64,000 nucleotides of DNA from Stenocarpella maydis. Taxonomy: Eukaryota > Ascomycota > Sordariomycetes > Diaporthales > Diaporthaceae. How positions within the stretch are numbered: position 1 is the stretch's first letter; each line of letters starts with the position of its first letter. Shown here piece after piece: positions 10,791 through 22,112 of this stretch. The notes beneath the pieces were generated by a model, which was not told the origin of the DNA, did no database searches, and was given only the letters and a program-made list of their open reading frames with translations. The stretch lies in NCBI GenBank assembly GCA_002270565.1, contig NQMI01000104.1, positions 1 to 64,000 on the forward strand, written 5' to 3'. Made by a program: the position numbers and the translations under genes.

Positions 10791-12715
10791 ATGTCCACGC
10801 CGCCAAGGATCGTTTTAGAGGTGCCCAGGGAGCCCAGCCTTGAGGATGGCCCCTGGTCACCACAGCGGCCAGATCAAGCATACTATTATAATGGGAGACC
10901 GAGGATGCTCCTCGATGAGGAACACGCAATGTCAAATTCGAGCTTAGACACAATCGCAACACCCTACCATCCTCCAGAGCCCAAGAAGGACCCTGATCTT
11001 GTAAGTCAGCTTCAGCCATACCTCATATACTTCCTCATATCCGCCATGAGACCAACTGTGATGGCCACTCAGCTAATGTGAGGATGCGAAAATCAAGGTG
11101 GCCTGGGATGGCCCAAACGACCCAGAAAATCCAAAGAACTGGCCGATGGGCAAGAAATGGGCCACCACGATAGTGGTATCAGCCTTTACCTTCATCGCCC
11201 CAGTGTCATCATCCATGGTGGCGCCCGCGCTGGGCAAGATGGCACATGATCTCGGCATCACCAGCGATGTCGAGTCCCAGATGACGCTGTCCATCTTCGT
11301 CCTCGCCTTCGCCATCGGCCCCCTCATCTTCGGCCCCCTGTCTGAGAGCTTCGGCAGGAAACCGGTCCTCCTAGTCACCAACTTGTATTACCTTGTTTTC
11401 AACTTCGGCTGCGGCTTCTCACAGACTGGAGCCCAGATGCTGGTTTGTCGCTTTATGAGTGGCATCGGGGGTAGTGCGCCCCTGGCTGTTGGCGGTGGAG
11501 TTCTGAGGTAAGCCTCATTCCCACTTCCTTTCCCCGGAGTACACCAGCTACAAAGACCTCTGACAAATTCTACCCCTCTTTAGCGACTGCTGGGCTCCAG
11601 AGCAGCGAGGGAAGGCCGTCGGGATATATAGCCTCGCACCGCTCCTCGGCCCTGTCATTGGCCCTCTGGCTGGAGGATTCATCGCAGAAAATACAACATG
11701 GCGGTGGGTATTTTATGCAACGACTATTACCGCCATCGCGATTCAATTTGCAGGCTTCTACCACATGCCCGAGTCACACGCCACCGTTATCCTTCAAAAA
11801 CGCCGTTCCCGGTTGGCCAAGGAGACCGGCAACCAGAACTTATACCTCGCCAAGGACAACTTAAAGCAGGAGACGCTGCTCCAGGCCATCGGCAGCTCTG
11901 TAGTACGACCAATGCGGCTGCTTGCTACCCAGCCGATCGTGCAGCTCATCGCCGTGTACATGGGCTACCTGTTCGGTCTGTTCTACCTGCTCCTGTCGAC
12001 ATTCCCCAGCCTTTACGGCGAGGTTTACGGCCAAAGTCTTGGCATCAGCGGCTTGCATTACATCTCGCTGGGCCTGGGCTTCACAATCGGGGCACAGGTC
12101 AACGCACAAATCACGGACAGGATGTACAAGAAGCTCACGGCTAAGCATTACCGAAGGCTGGAGGGGGAGAAGACGACGGAGTGCAAATGCAGTTGTCCAT
12201 GCCATACCGTGCATGGAGATACGCCTCCGACTGCGCCCCCAGCTACGAGGCCGGGTCCTGGAGGACCCCCCGGACCTCCGGGGGCCCCGGGCGGCCCGAG
12301 AAAAGGCCGGCCCGAGTTCCGCATCCCATCAATGTTTGTGGGGTCGCTGCTCATCCCCGTCGGGCTCTTCTGGTACGGTTGGAGCGCGCAGGCAAGGCTG
12401 CACTGGATCATGCCGGACATCGGCATCACCATCTTCGCGGCCGGGTCCATCACTTGCCTGCAGTGCATGCAAGCCTACATCATCGACTCGTACGCGCGTC
12501 TCGCCGCCAGCGGAATGGCCGCAGTGATAGTCCTGCGTAGTCTCGCGGGTTTCAGCTTCCCGCTCTTCGCACCTTATATGTACGCGTCGCTGGGCTATGG
12601 CTGGGGCAACAGCGTGCTGGGCTTCGTCAGTATTGCTGTTGGGATCCCTGCGCCGTATTTCTTCTGGTTCTATGGTCAAAAGCTGCGTGCCATGTCTAAG
12701 TACGCTGTTGGTTGA
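10791..12715 (+). CDS. MFS multidrug transporter, DHA1 (TPO1-like) family
   Basis: This is a predicted plasma-membrane proton antiporter exporting drugs or polyamine-like compounds. It has 583 aa in three exons: 10791-11000, 11098-11507 and 11584-12715 (introns 97 and 76 bp). The start is the first ATG in frame; the open frame upstream begins only with TTG. The cytoplasmic N-terminus leads into the family signature WDGPNDPENPKNWP. GPLSESFGRKPV between TM2 and TM3 is motif A, and LLGPVIGPLAGG is the antiporter motif C of TM5. The second half carries a further set of hydrophobic segments. Odd: the central cytoplasmic loop, normally ending directly in GRPEFR, has an insertion of about 50 residues with a CKCSCPCH patch and a collagen-like Gly/Pro run (about 12180-12310). 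The reading frame stays open through it. The substrate is unknown. Confidence 0.9.
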
Positions 12716-14452
12716 AGATTGTGGGTTGTCATGGTATGGCAGTGGAAGCCATGGCAATGTTTTTGAAATTTGCAACAGCTTTTCTTCCGCTGGCGTCAAG
12801 GCGCATTGCGTGTTGTCGTTCTGGGGAATCGGTGATCTCTTGGGCTGCATGCCATTACGATAGGTATCACGGGCGGTAAACGTAGACAGCGTCGGGGATT
12901 GATTGGATAAGGAATGTATTTGGAAAGGTGGTGCCCGGAATGGTTAACCTTTGGTCGGGATTATTACAACATCGCTAGGTATTCGAGCTGATCCACTCAG
13001 AACCTTGATAATAGTGCAAATGGTCGGCTGGAGCTGGCGGCTAGCTGGGTTGTTGAACTTAGAAGAGGGTGAGGCTCAGGTGGTGGCAAGTTGTTTCAAT
13101 GCCCGCAACTGCGACGGCCGTGCCGGTCGGTGTGCTTGTGTCCTTGAGACGATCCATCATGCTGGAGGGAAACACAGGCTATATGTCACTATTGACCTAT
13201 GTGCCGCGAGCTGTTCTCGCTTGTCAGGAATTAACTGCACGGTTGTGCATCACGTGTACGCATCCAATGCCATCAGTGATCACTGACTCGGAATGACTCT
13301 TCGGAGAGGTGTGGCCTATTGGTTGAATGTGAATGTTACGCCCACGGCCATTCCCGCTCATGTGTTTCAGGAATTATTTACCAATGCTCAAGTGGTGAGA
13401 GCTCGGATAAATGAAACGACACCGTCACTGGACCGTCATTTGACCGTCACCCAAACGTCATTTTCTGGACTTGGTAGTGGCAAATAAGAGCAACTCGCCG
13501 GGAATGGACTTGCCTTTCCGCCGTGTCGATTTGTTCCGTGTGGCTGACATTGACATTGACCTTATAATGTTGCTTGTGCCGTTGAGGATGTGAAGGATTC
13601 GAAAACAGGCCTGGACTAAAGCCGCCATGAGACAGGGGCACACCAGCTCTCAAAATAATAAATGTGGACAGGAAAGGTGGCACAGAAAACCATTTCTACT
13701 CCGTTGCAACAGGCATGAAGAAGGGCTGCCGGATGTCAGCCCTGAATCACTGGCGCATGAGTCCATGACATTTTAGAAATTAAGCTTTGGGGCATGAGCC
13801 CACAGGCGAGCAGGGGCAGTCTTCCTGGACAACCACGGGGACAAAATCACAGCAACCAATGCCCTCGGTCCTCGGCACATGAGAACCAATGTTTCGGGCC
13901 CAATCTCAACGGCTGGTCTGCATGGATTTTAGGGTCTATGGCCTGTGCAACTAACCGATCTTTGGACCTTGAACGCGAGTCACTGTTAAGAATAGCAGTG
14001 GCATGTCATGATCCCCCTCGGCTAGAAGCATCAACATGCACTTCACAGCCTATTTGCCCTCCGATAGACACTGGACAAAAGAAATGTGTCTACTTTTCTA
14101 GTTCATGCAGCTGCCACATGCCGAATAGGCTTTTCCTTATATATCATGTTGAGCTGGCCACCTCTAGTTTGTTGCTGACCTTGTTTGGACATGTGTATAC
14201 CATCGGCAGTGGCCGCTTGAGGGGCATTGTGGCCTCGCCAAACAGGACAGTAGAAATACAACCAGTCGGACACCGGTCTGATGTATTCGCGACCGTTCTT
14301 GCGTGACTCTTTACCTTTCCATTTGTAAATACTTCATTGTCTCTTTTTCTCGCAACAGCAGTCGCTGGTCGTCTCGACTGTGGCACAATACCCCTCTTCT
14401 GGGTCCAGCATCTATGATTGCTTGATATATTTTCGGCTGGTTATCCGAGAAA
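12716..14452. other. Long intergenic region, nothing recognised
   Basis: Composition is normal. Several short open frames on both strands lack domains or splice continuity. There is no obvious repeat. It includes the terminator side of the MFS gene and the promoter of the hypothetical gene at 14453. Confidence 0.4.
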
Positions 14453-15105
14453 ATGCCGCATTCTGTCCCGGCCTATATCAGGCCGTCCAACAAGGATAGG
14501 CTATACATTGCACTGTATGCCAGGGGCGGGAAAAGGATCGAGGACGACGGCGAGGCCAAGTGAGTCGGCGAAAGCTCTATTCGACACCCTAACCTTCCGC
14601 TTGCTAACATCATCCGCGTCAAAGATACCATTGGGCTCTTCTCGTCGGTCCAAAGCACGAAGACAGCAACTCAAAGGGAAAACGGTTCCACGTCAAGGAA
14701 AGAATGACGACCGTCGATGGCCGCACCCAGAGCTGCTGGGTGTATGAAGAGCGCGATATTGGCATGAACCCTACCTCCATGATTATGGTCCGCGTCATTA
14801 TTGGGAAGGTCGCCGACCCCGAGAGGGTCGCCGCTGTGCTGCGCCAGGTGCCCTTGCGGGGGGCTCAGCCCGGGTGGAACTGCGTGTCGTGGGTGTGCGA
14901 GGCACTCCGGATGCTGCAGACGAATGAAAAGTCGCTAGGCCGGTCGCCCAATGTGGAATGGAAGGAGGCGAGGAGGAGGGCCATGGCATTTGTGAGGAGG
15001 AAGGAGGAAGAGCACCGGTTTGATGGGCAGGCGAAGGCTGGTCGGTTTGATATGAACCGCGTGGCGACCTATGACTCGCTGCGTGGGAAGGAGATTATTG
15101 CTTGA
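14453..15105 (+). CDS. Conserved fungal hypothetical protein
   Basis: This is a 195-aa protein in two exons (14453-14559 and 14625-15105). The 65-bp intron has a GTGAGT donor and a GCTAAC branch-like motif near the acceptor. Splicing joins the frame at KYHWALLVGPK, a motif I associate with a widespread uncharacterised fungal family in which a YHWALL segment is followed by a stretch like KRFHVKE. The second half has NCVSWVCEAL and a basic helix rich in R and E. No signal peptide or membrane segment is present. The function is unknown and no catalytic set is evident. The gene converges on the kinase at 15252, with only about 150 bp between stop codons. Confidence 0.75.
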
Positions 15106-15251
15106 GATTTGAGGCAGCGCGCCCGCATATTGAGCAGCATTAGGTTCGGCGATTGAGGTCATTCAGTAATATATAGATAGACATAGAATGATAGAGTACC
15201 ATAGGGGTGTTCCAGGGGAAAATATTGTTCATTGTCTTGTATAATACTTGT

Positions 15252-16088
15252 TCAAAAGTCGCCAAAGAACTTCCGCCTGATGGCCTCGGCCTCCAAAGCC
15301 TCCGGATGAGGCGTGATAAACCTGTCGACCTCGTCCTGCCACCAGTGGTTCTGAGGGTTGGGGTGCTTCGCGGATGTGTACTCCCAGTAGGGCGGGTACC
15401 ACCCTGCCGTCTCCCAGTCGACGATGCCCACGACCTTGTCATCTCTGACGAGAATGTTTGAACTGCTTAGATCGCCGTGTGTAAAGACCGGGCCCTCCCA
15501 CGCCTGCTCGTGAAATGAAGCCAATTGCTTGACTCCCGGCGAAGAAGCATCGTCTCGGATGTCAGCCGCGGCGATCCCGCCCCGGAGTTCCTGGTGGAAG
15601 TCCCGGATGGTGGGGAACGGCCCCCACAGCGACTTGGAAGGCAGGCGGTCATCAAATATAGGTCCTCCGTCCACGTTAGCGACGCCTACTCCGTGTGGCG
15701 GCTGGATGGTCCGAAGCTCGTGGACCATGGCCTTCAGCTGATCCATTATTTTCACCTTGGACTCGTCCGAACGCCGACTCCATCCCTCTCCAAGTGTTTC
15801 ACCGTCTATCCGCTCCATAACGATGTAAGCCCGGCCGTCGCGCTCAAACGCCGAGTAGACCTTGGGCACGGGTACCGATGTGCAATCAGCCACAGACTTC
15901 ATAGCATTGGCCTCGGCGAGCCGGGTAAAAGGTGTAGACTTGATGCAGCATCCTGGTGAGATGAAGACGACGCGGCCTGGGTGGTTGGTCAAGGCAAGCC
16001 GGCTGGCATGCTTCTGGGTTACGGTCTTGTAGGCGAGAAGGATGAGGAGTTTGATCCACAGCTTGTCGTTGAAGGGCTTGGACTCCAT
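15252..16088 (-). CDS. APH-like phosphotransferase (protein-kinase-like fold)
   Basis: This is a 278-aa intronless protein of the aminoglycoside phosphotransferase/choline-kinase-like superfamily, which transfers phosphate from ATP to a small molecule or protein. The visible core is VMERIDGETL (hinge region), then FTHGDLSSSNILV, the Brenner motif HxDxxxxN with the catalytic Asp. GIVDWETAGWYPPYWE follows, with the metal-binding Asp. The N-terminus is shorter than in bacterial APHs, but SVPVPKVY and the preceding segment fit the N-lobe. The family is greatly expanded in filamentous fungi and mostly uncharacterised. An antibiotic-resistance role should not be assumed. No cluster context suggests a substrate. 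Confidence 0.85.
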   Translation of the reverse strand: MESKPFNDKLWIKLLILLAYKTVTQKHASRLALTNHPGRVVFISPGCCIKSTPFTRLAEANAMKSVADCTSVPVPKVYSAFERDGRAYIVMERIDGETLGEGWSRRSDESKVKIMDQLKAMVHELRTIQPPHGVGVANVDGGPIFDDRLPSKSLWGPFPTIRDFHQELRGGIAAADIRDDASSPGVKQLASFHEQAWEGPVFTHGDLSSSNILVRDDKVVGIVDWETAGWYPPYWEYTSAKHPNPQNHWWQDEVDRFITPHPEALEAEAIRRKFFGDF

Positions 16089-17452
16089 GTGAAGGTGAGC
16101 GTGAGCATAGGTGGTGAGTCTGCAGACATGACGGCCACCACCAGGCGGTGGGGAGAAAAATCATAGGATAGCATCAAAGTGTTGGCCAAATGGCAGGTGA
16201 TTCTAATGGATGAACCGAAGTGGATGGAGGACGACGTGGCGCCAGATGCCAGGGCCAAACAGGTTTAAGCCTCGGCCCCGGATTTAGAAAACGGCCAGGG
16301 GGTCGAAAAGGATCTTATGTAAGCGCTGCTCTCCATCCCAACCACTTAACCACGGTACACGTACTTCACCATGAAGACATTCATATGACAATATTATATG
16401 TCCTCATAAACGGCAACATTTCATGCAAGGACCCCGTATAGGCCCAAGTCTATCCAGAAAAGTGCTCTACCCACCGTCAGCCTCGCCCACAAATACGACG
16501 AGTGCGGGCGCTGCGGGCAGCACACTTTCGCATCCCGGGGGGTCGTATCCACACACGGCAACGTGCAGTTCCGTTGCGGCCACCTGGAGACTCCAGTGCA
16601 ACCCCCACCTGAAGACGCGTGGGGAAGATCTGGCGAAGACCCTGGATTGCTTCACCTCGACCCAGACCCAGACGGGACCCGTGTTGATTTATCAGGCCGG
16701 CCTCGACATTCATGGAGATCTTCTTGCAGATCTTGTCCTATCACCAATGGATAGCTCGGAACGAACTTAGTTTCAAGCACGTTTGAGGGTGGTGCAGAGG
16801 CGGATATTTCGCTGGCCAAGGATTCAAGTTATCACTGGTGGTGTTACGCATTGGCACGTGGCGACTTTGAGATCTGGCCAGACCCATAAAGGGTCTACAC
16901 TATCCAGATAGTAAATAGTTTATGGGTGCCTCTTGTACTATTAATAATATAGATCAATCTGAGGTCGAATTCCAAAATGCGCCGGTTAAGTCTACCCATA
17001 TCAGCCGCGGATGGTTCTCCTATGACACCTCCAGGGATGCTTTAAGCATTTAATTATAATGCCAATGATGGCAAACCACCTCAATTGTCCTCAAAATCCT
17101 GTATGAAATAGACTCCAATTCCGAGGGAATATGGTAAATCACAACTAGGAGCCAGCACTGCAGGGCTGTAGGCGGCCTTCACCCTTTATATGCCATCACC
17201 TGGCTACGGACTAATCTGCCTGGTTGTAGTCCGAACCCCAATGCTAAAGGATTGTGGTTGCGGGAAATATGGAGGTCAGCCGGCTATGTATGCTATTGTA
17301 ATAACGTTGGGACCTCACAATTGCAAGAACCACTTCGACGTCTGCCTAAGTACATGGCAGGAAGTATATTCACAGGTCTGAAGACTAAAATGACAGAGTA
17401 TTGATGTTATCAAAAATATCCCGAGGTTATAAGGGCTGGGCACAACTGCTCC
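16089..17452. other. Intergenic region
   Basis: Open frames at 16423-16770 (plus) and 16467-16713 (minus) are of normal composition but contain no recognisable motif and no intron logic. The remainder looks like ordinary or mildly AT-rich spacer. Confidence 0.4.
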
Positions 17453-18696
17453 TCACTCCCCGGATGGCGGCGCAATCTCCGTCCCAACCGGCAAAGGGAC
17501 ACCAAGATCAGGCCTATCATCCTCCCCCCACCCAATCTTCTGAACAAAAGTCTGCCTTGTCGTCCCACATCTGTCAGTCTCCTTCAGGTTCGCATGAAAC
17601 ACGATCCAGTCCTCGGTCCCATCAGGACTCTTGAAGAACGCATTATGTGCGGGCCCGTACAGCCCGTTGGTCGTCTCAAAGATGGGCTCGGGGAGCTTGG
17701 CCCAGGACCCCGGCAGCAGCGGGTCAATACCGACACCTTTGGTGAGCTCTAGGGCCCCGAGCTTGTAGGCCGGCGTGTTGCACGAGTCGGCCGAGTAGAC
17801 CACGTAGAACGTCCCGCCGGGGGAGACGATGCCGTACGGCCCCTCGAGCACCGCCGAGTCCTCCTGTTCCCAGTCGTACGTCGGCTCGGCAAGCATGGTG
17901 GCGTTGCCGGCTTCTGTTGGTGATAGGAACTTGGAAATCCAGAGGGATGCGCCGTTTGGGCTTGCTGGGCCGTCTACGGCGGAATACTAGAAGACCAAGA
18001 AGTCAGGCAACTAGCTCATCATTTAATGGGTATCGGAACGACCCCCTCGTCGAGACCCACTAGGAAGTATGTAATGCCGTCGATATCAAAAAGTGTCTGA
18101 AGGCATTCTAGTTAGCTTCGGGTGGCCTGAGTGGTTTAGAATCCCAGCTTGGAAAACAGCGGCGGCACTCACTGCATCAAGCATCCCCCCGCCATAATTG
18201 GGCGGAGTGATGGGCCCAAGCAGCTCATAACCCGCCGACAGAGGGTTCTCGGCCCCGCCGCCGAGGACATAGACCCGGAGGGTGGGCAGAACGACGCCCC
18301 AGTCTGGATCGCAAATGCTCGCGCTGAAGTAGACGTACCACCGGTCTCCGACCTTGTGCATCTCGGGAGCCCAGAAGTTGCAGGCGATGTTGGGGTCGCT
18401 TGTCCTGTCCGAGTAGATAACCTGGGATTCGGCCGTCTTGAGGCCATCTATGGTTGGGGCCGAGGTAATGCGCACATCTGTCCACGTTGTCGACGTTAGG
18501 TAGTACCTATTTGATTCAGAAAATAGCCGTCTCAGCTTGACGTTCGAACGGGACTTGGTAGTTAGGTCAGATAAACTCACAGTCCATCGACAAAGACAAT
18601 TTGGGGGTCGCTCCCCGTCCTGATGGGATTATTAAAGGCGTCAGCCAGACCCGAACAGAGACTGACGAGTATCGCCAGTGACGATAATGTACGCAT
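17453..18696 (-). CDS. Secreted GH43 glycosidase (arabinofuranosidase-like)
   Basis: This is a predicted extracellular five-bladed beta-propeller glycosidase removing arabinose or xylose units from hemicellulose. It has 339 aa in four exons: 18696-18581, 18506-18173, 18096-18061 (only 12 codons) and 17986-17453. The three introns are 74, 76 and 74 bp. The start is the ATG directly before a signal peptide (MRTLSSLAILVSLCSGLADA). GSDPQIV carries the catalytic base Asp near residue 30. FWAPEMH is the pKa-modulator blade, and VLEGPYGIVS holds the catalytic acid Glu in its EGP motif. GPAHNAFFKSPDG near the end is a family hallmark. The length is typical for single-domain fungal GH43. It is divergently transcribed from a second GH43 gene with 588 bp between the starts, suggesting shared control on plant-wall sugars. 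Exact specificity is inferred only. Confidence 0.88.
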
Positions 18697-19284
18697 GTTG
18701 GGGTAGCTTTGTAGATGTGTATGAGGTGTGGCAAGGTGTGAAGCACCCACGATTCCGCCAACTTTACATAGGCAAGAGAGCATATAGAATATACTAAAGA
18801 TCGTACCCAAAATCAATTTACGACGCACGTGCGGCCTTGCTAAGCTGTGTAATAACATCAAGAACCTGAGGCAGTTTTAAGATGGTATTGGTGCGGTTGG
18901 TGCTCGACGGTGGAGAATATCTTGGCAGCCAGTCGCTGCGGGTTAATCATAGGAGAATGGAAAGGCATGGAGAATCTTGATAGGCTCGGCTATTTGACAT
19001 TCTGTCTGTACAATCCTAGCTTGCCGCAACACCATGACAATCTTCTTCTCTCCTCGCGTCATGTTAACGCGGTCATGAAAGTTATGCCAAAGACAACATG
19101 CTGACAATCTTTCGGCAGTTGCATAGTAAATATGTGTTAGCATTGAAATCCAGGACATTCTGTACCTTTAGCGACGCTGTCCCCAGGCAATGTTTTAAAA
19201 TCATTCCATATACGCCATGTCCGAGAATCTCGAGATATCCTGAAAAACGACTTACTCTCCACCTAAACATCGAATCATAACACA
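18697..19284. promoter_or_regulatory. Shared intergenic region of two divergent GH43 genes
   Basis: This 588-bp stretch separates the start codons of the two GH43 genes and must contain both promoters. I see no long palindrome in it. Known xylanolytic regulator sites (GGCTAA-like) were not clearly present on reading. Confidence 0.45.
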
Positions 19285-20343
19285 ATGGCCATGAAACGTA
19301 TTGTGAAAGTCTGGACCGCCCTTCTAATGGCCGCCCAAGCCACACGAGAGATTCGTCCGAGTACAACAAACAATCTAGCAAAGTCCCAAGCCTCATACGA
19401 GGGCTATGCATTCTTGTACTTCACAGGCAGGGACGAAAACATATATCTCGCCTCTAGCAATGGCAACAATGCCCTTTCATTCACAGAGCTGAACAATGGC
19501 AAGCCCGTGCTCACCTCAAAGCTCGGGGACGGTGGCGTTCGCGACCCCTTCATCATGCGATCCGTCGAAGGGGACAAATTCTTCATCCTCGCAACGGATC
19601 TCTGCATCGGCTGCGGTACGAGCTGGGGCGATGCTCAGCGTCACGGAAGCCTGCACATTGAGGTCTGGGAATCGAGCGACCTGGTCACCTTCTCCGAGCA
19701 GCGGCACGTCCGGGTCTCTCCCGAGAACTACGGCAACACCTGGGCACCGGAGGCGTACTACGACCACGAGCTACAGACCTATGTCGTCTACTGGGCTTCG
19801 GGCATCTATGACGACTCCACGAACTCGGGCCGCGAGAGGATAGAGTACCAGAGGCTGGTGTACGCCACCACGGATGACTTCGTGACTTTCAGCGAGCCCG
19901 TGGTGTGGCAGGACGACCCGCCGAGCGGCAGGATCGACTCGACCGTCATCCAGGAGGGTGGGATGTACTACCGCTTCACAAAGGCGACCGTTGACGGGTG
20001 CGCGGATATTGTGCAGGAGAGTAGCCCATCACTTACGGCTGGCTTGGGTCAGTGGGAGAGAATCGCTAGCTGCATTGGGATCAGCGCTGGTACGGCCGAG
20101 GTAGAAGGCCCGTCGGTCTTCAAAACCAATCCTGGCGATGTCAAGGGCGAGCGGTACATTCTGATTGCGGATGAGTTTGGTGGCAACGGCTATGTACCGC
20201 TTGAATCAACAGATCTGACGGCGGGCAGATGGGCACTGGGCAATAATTACAGTTACCCCATCACCCCTCGGCATGGCACCATTCTCCCATTGACTGCTGC
20301 CGAGTTGGAGGTCATACTCGAGGCGTATAGCTCGCCTGCATAG
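19285..20343 (+). CDS. GH43-type glycoside hydrolase, intronless
   Basis: This is a 352-aa five-bladed beta-propeller hydrolase of the GH43 type, from a different subfamily than its divergent neighbour. The visible pattern is GYAFLYFTGRDENIYLAS (first blade), GVRDPFIMRS with the catalytic base Asp, GDKFFILATD, NTWAPEAYYD (modulator blade), and AEVEGPSVFK with the catalytic acid Glu in EGP. The last blade contains RHGTILPLT. The N-terminus is basic and then moderately hydrophobic (MKRIVKVWTALLMAAQA), a plausible but weak secretion signal. The second in-frame ATG (19291) may be the real start. There are no introns, unlike most neighbours. The substrate is probably an arabinan or xylan side chain, by inference from family and pairing. 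Confidence 0.82.
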   Translation: MAMKRIVKVWTALLMAAQATREIRPSTTNNLAKSQASYEGYAFLYFTGRDENIYLASSNGNNALSFTELNNGKPVLTSKLGDGGVRDPFIMRSVEGDKFFILATDLCIGCGTSWGDAQRHGSLHIEVWESSDLVTFSEQRHVRVSPENYGNTWAPEAYYDHELQTYVVYWASGIYDDSTNSGRERIEYQRLVYATTDDFVTFSEPVVWQDDPPSGRIDSTVIQEGGMYYRFTKATVDGCADIVQESSPSLTAGLGQWERIASCIGISAGTAEVEGPSVFKTNPGDVKGERYILIADEFGGNGYVPLESTDLTAGRWALGNNYSYPITPRHGTILPLTAAELEVILEAYSSPA

Positions 20344-20652
20344 GTTCAGTCTTGTACTATCTCAATGTTCGTCGCTTGCGTTGATCTCCTCTTATATCTG
20401 GCAAAATATATACGGTGAGGGCCTAGTGTCGAATCGTACCTGACATCGATGCCATGTTGCGCGATGACAAAGCTCTATGTGGAACAGACCGTGGGGGGGG
20501 GGGTTTGACGCAAACATCGCAATTGTCCCCCGTACCTAGGTATTCGGAGGTCCCTAGCCACCACTGTCCACAACTTCAAAGTCATTGATACATTTGCCCT
20601 CAAATTGCAAACTCTTTCTTGACTTATGATCAAACCTTCCACCTAATATACC
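20344..20652. other. Intergenic region with a G-run
   Basis: This is the 3' flank of the GH43 gene. A homopolymer of 11 G lies around 20491-20503. Nothing else is supported. Confidence 0.4.
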
Positions 20653-20931
20653 TACCCAGAGGGTTACATAATACCCGGAGGGCTGCACAGCTCCCAAAGG
20701 GAGGTGCTCCCGTTGGCTGTCCTGACGGGCCTACAGCTCAAGCAGGTCAAGTTATGGTTCGAGAACCGGCGCAGAAAGTGCATCAAGGACGATACTATAC
20801 ACTTTCTGGATCCACCCGGGATATTCGGCATGAAGGACCAGGACACTAAAGATGCGGCGGCCATGACACGGGAGTACAGCAAGGACGTACAAAGTACGCC
20901 AAGTACCTCGTCTTGTGGGAATGATGCGTGA
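20653..20931 (+). pseudogene. Homeodomain fragment
   Basis: The open frame contains LAVLTGLQLKQVKLWFENRR, which matches the recognition-helix half of a homeodomain (LAxxTGLxxxQVxxWFxNRR), including the WFxNRR core that contacts DNA. It is followed by a short polar tail and a TGA at 20929. The first two helices are missing. The frame upstream begins just after a possible acceptor (CCCAG at about 20658), so an upstream exon may once have existed, but none was found. I call it a relic of a homeobox transcription factor gene. A small functional gene with an undetected first exon is the alternative. Confidence 0.45.
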
Positions 20932-21305
20932 GGACGGGGCAGCCCGGCTCCTTTGATGAGTGAGCTTCAGTACCCAGGGCCTTACAACAAGAAATACTGG
21001 AGACGGATGCTCCCTGACGACGGGGCTGAGCGCAGCCTGCTGGAAGCCACGAAGGAACTGGAAGGTGACGGCGATGGCGACAGCGATGTCCACAGTCTTG
21101 CGAATTTGACCGCAGAGAGGAAGGATACGCTCGTGCAGGCAGAACCAGTTGGAACTTGAGGCGGAATTCGAAACGCAAGAGCTGATACAAAATCATCAAG
21201 TTGGTGCTATTGACAAATGCTGTGGGACTGAGATTAACGACCAGATCAAAGACTCATAAGGAGTTTCTCTTGTCCCAAGCATATCCATCAGTCCTTTACA
21301 CTCAG
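20932..21305. other. Spacer with acidic open frame
   Basis: An open frame at 20953-21159 encodes an Asp/Glu/Gly-rich stretch and could be a further exon of the homeodomain relic. There is no independent support. Confidence 0.25.
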
Positions 21306-22112
21306 CTAATCCAGCTTCTCCTGTCTCCTCTTCAAGAACAGCTTCGCAATGCCTCCGAAAACAGTGACAAACTACGAATCGTGTCAGCCAGTCGCCCACA
21401 CATACGCCACAGAATGAAGACAAGACCCGGAAGGACTCACCACAAAATCAAAAGCTTTGAAGTAAAGTCCCAAGGACGGGTAAGCATCACTGTCATAAAA
21501 CACCCGCATCGTGTGCCAGAATCCAGGCGGGTAGCTGCCGGAGAGGAAGTCCGCAAAGAACCTATGATGCACTCAAAGTAAGTACACAAATCATTGTACC
21601 TTAACACTTGAGAGGCCTGTCTAGCAAACATGGGAGATGCCGAAAGACGCCGAAGCCGAGAGGGACATTATTAACCCACAGATGCTTATACTCGCCCGGC
21701 GGATCCGTACTTTCCCTCACAACCACCCTCTCCCCAGGAAAGCTCTTCAAGCTGTGCACGGTGCTGGTGGGAATCTGGGAAGGCTCGTCATCGGCCGTGA
21801 CGACAGTGGTGACACCATCTACAGTGATCTGAATACGGCCCTCGCGCACGTCCATGTACTCGCTGTGGTACCTATGCCAGTGCGGGGGAACAACGAAGAG
21901 GTCGTCGCCGGGGCGGCCCTCAGCGGTAACCTCGCTTGTCCAGCGCAAGATGGAGCCCTCGGGCTGGGATGGATCGAGCATGAGCCTCATTGTGACTCCC
22001 TGTAGCCGGGGCATTCCTGGCAATTAGAGCGGGGTTTATTCCTAATTTACAAGGACGATATGAAGCCTACCTTGCCCACGAGGAGGGTTTTAACGACTTT
22101 GGTTTCACCCAT
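21306..22112 (-). CDS. Cupin-fold (RmlC-like) protein
   Basis: This is a 182-aa single-domain cupin, a small beta-barrel that often binds a metal and acts as an isomerase, dioxygenase or binding protein. The four exons are 22112-22071 (14 codons), 21999-21680, 21561-21441 and 21371-21306, and all junctions keep frame. The acceptor of exon 2 was chosen at CTACAG, joining VGK to GVTMRLML; other acceptors break the frame. The cupin motif 1 region reads VPPHWHRYHSEYM (metal-ligand histidines), and GRIQITVDG forms the following strand. The tail has SGSYPPGFWHTMRVFYD and VFGGIAKL, which I associate with a fungal cupin family. The function cannot be assigned. It has no signal peptide. Confidence 0.75.

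Noticed and set aside
10181..11019. Minus-strand frames of up to 177 codons as a gene
   Set aside because: They overlap the first exon and promoter of the MFS gene and show no domain or splice logic.
15252..16088. Antibiotic resistance role for the APH-like gene
   Set aside because: The family is large and mostly uncharacterised in fungi; the kinase motifs alone do not indicate a drug substrate.
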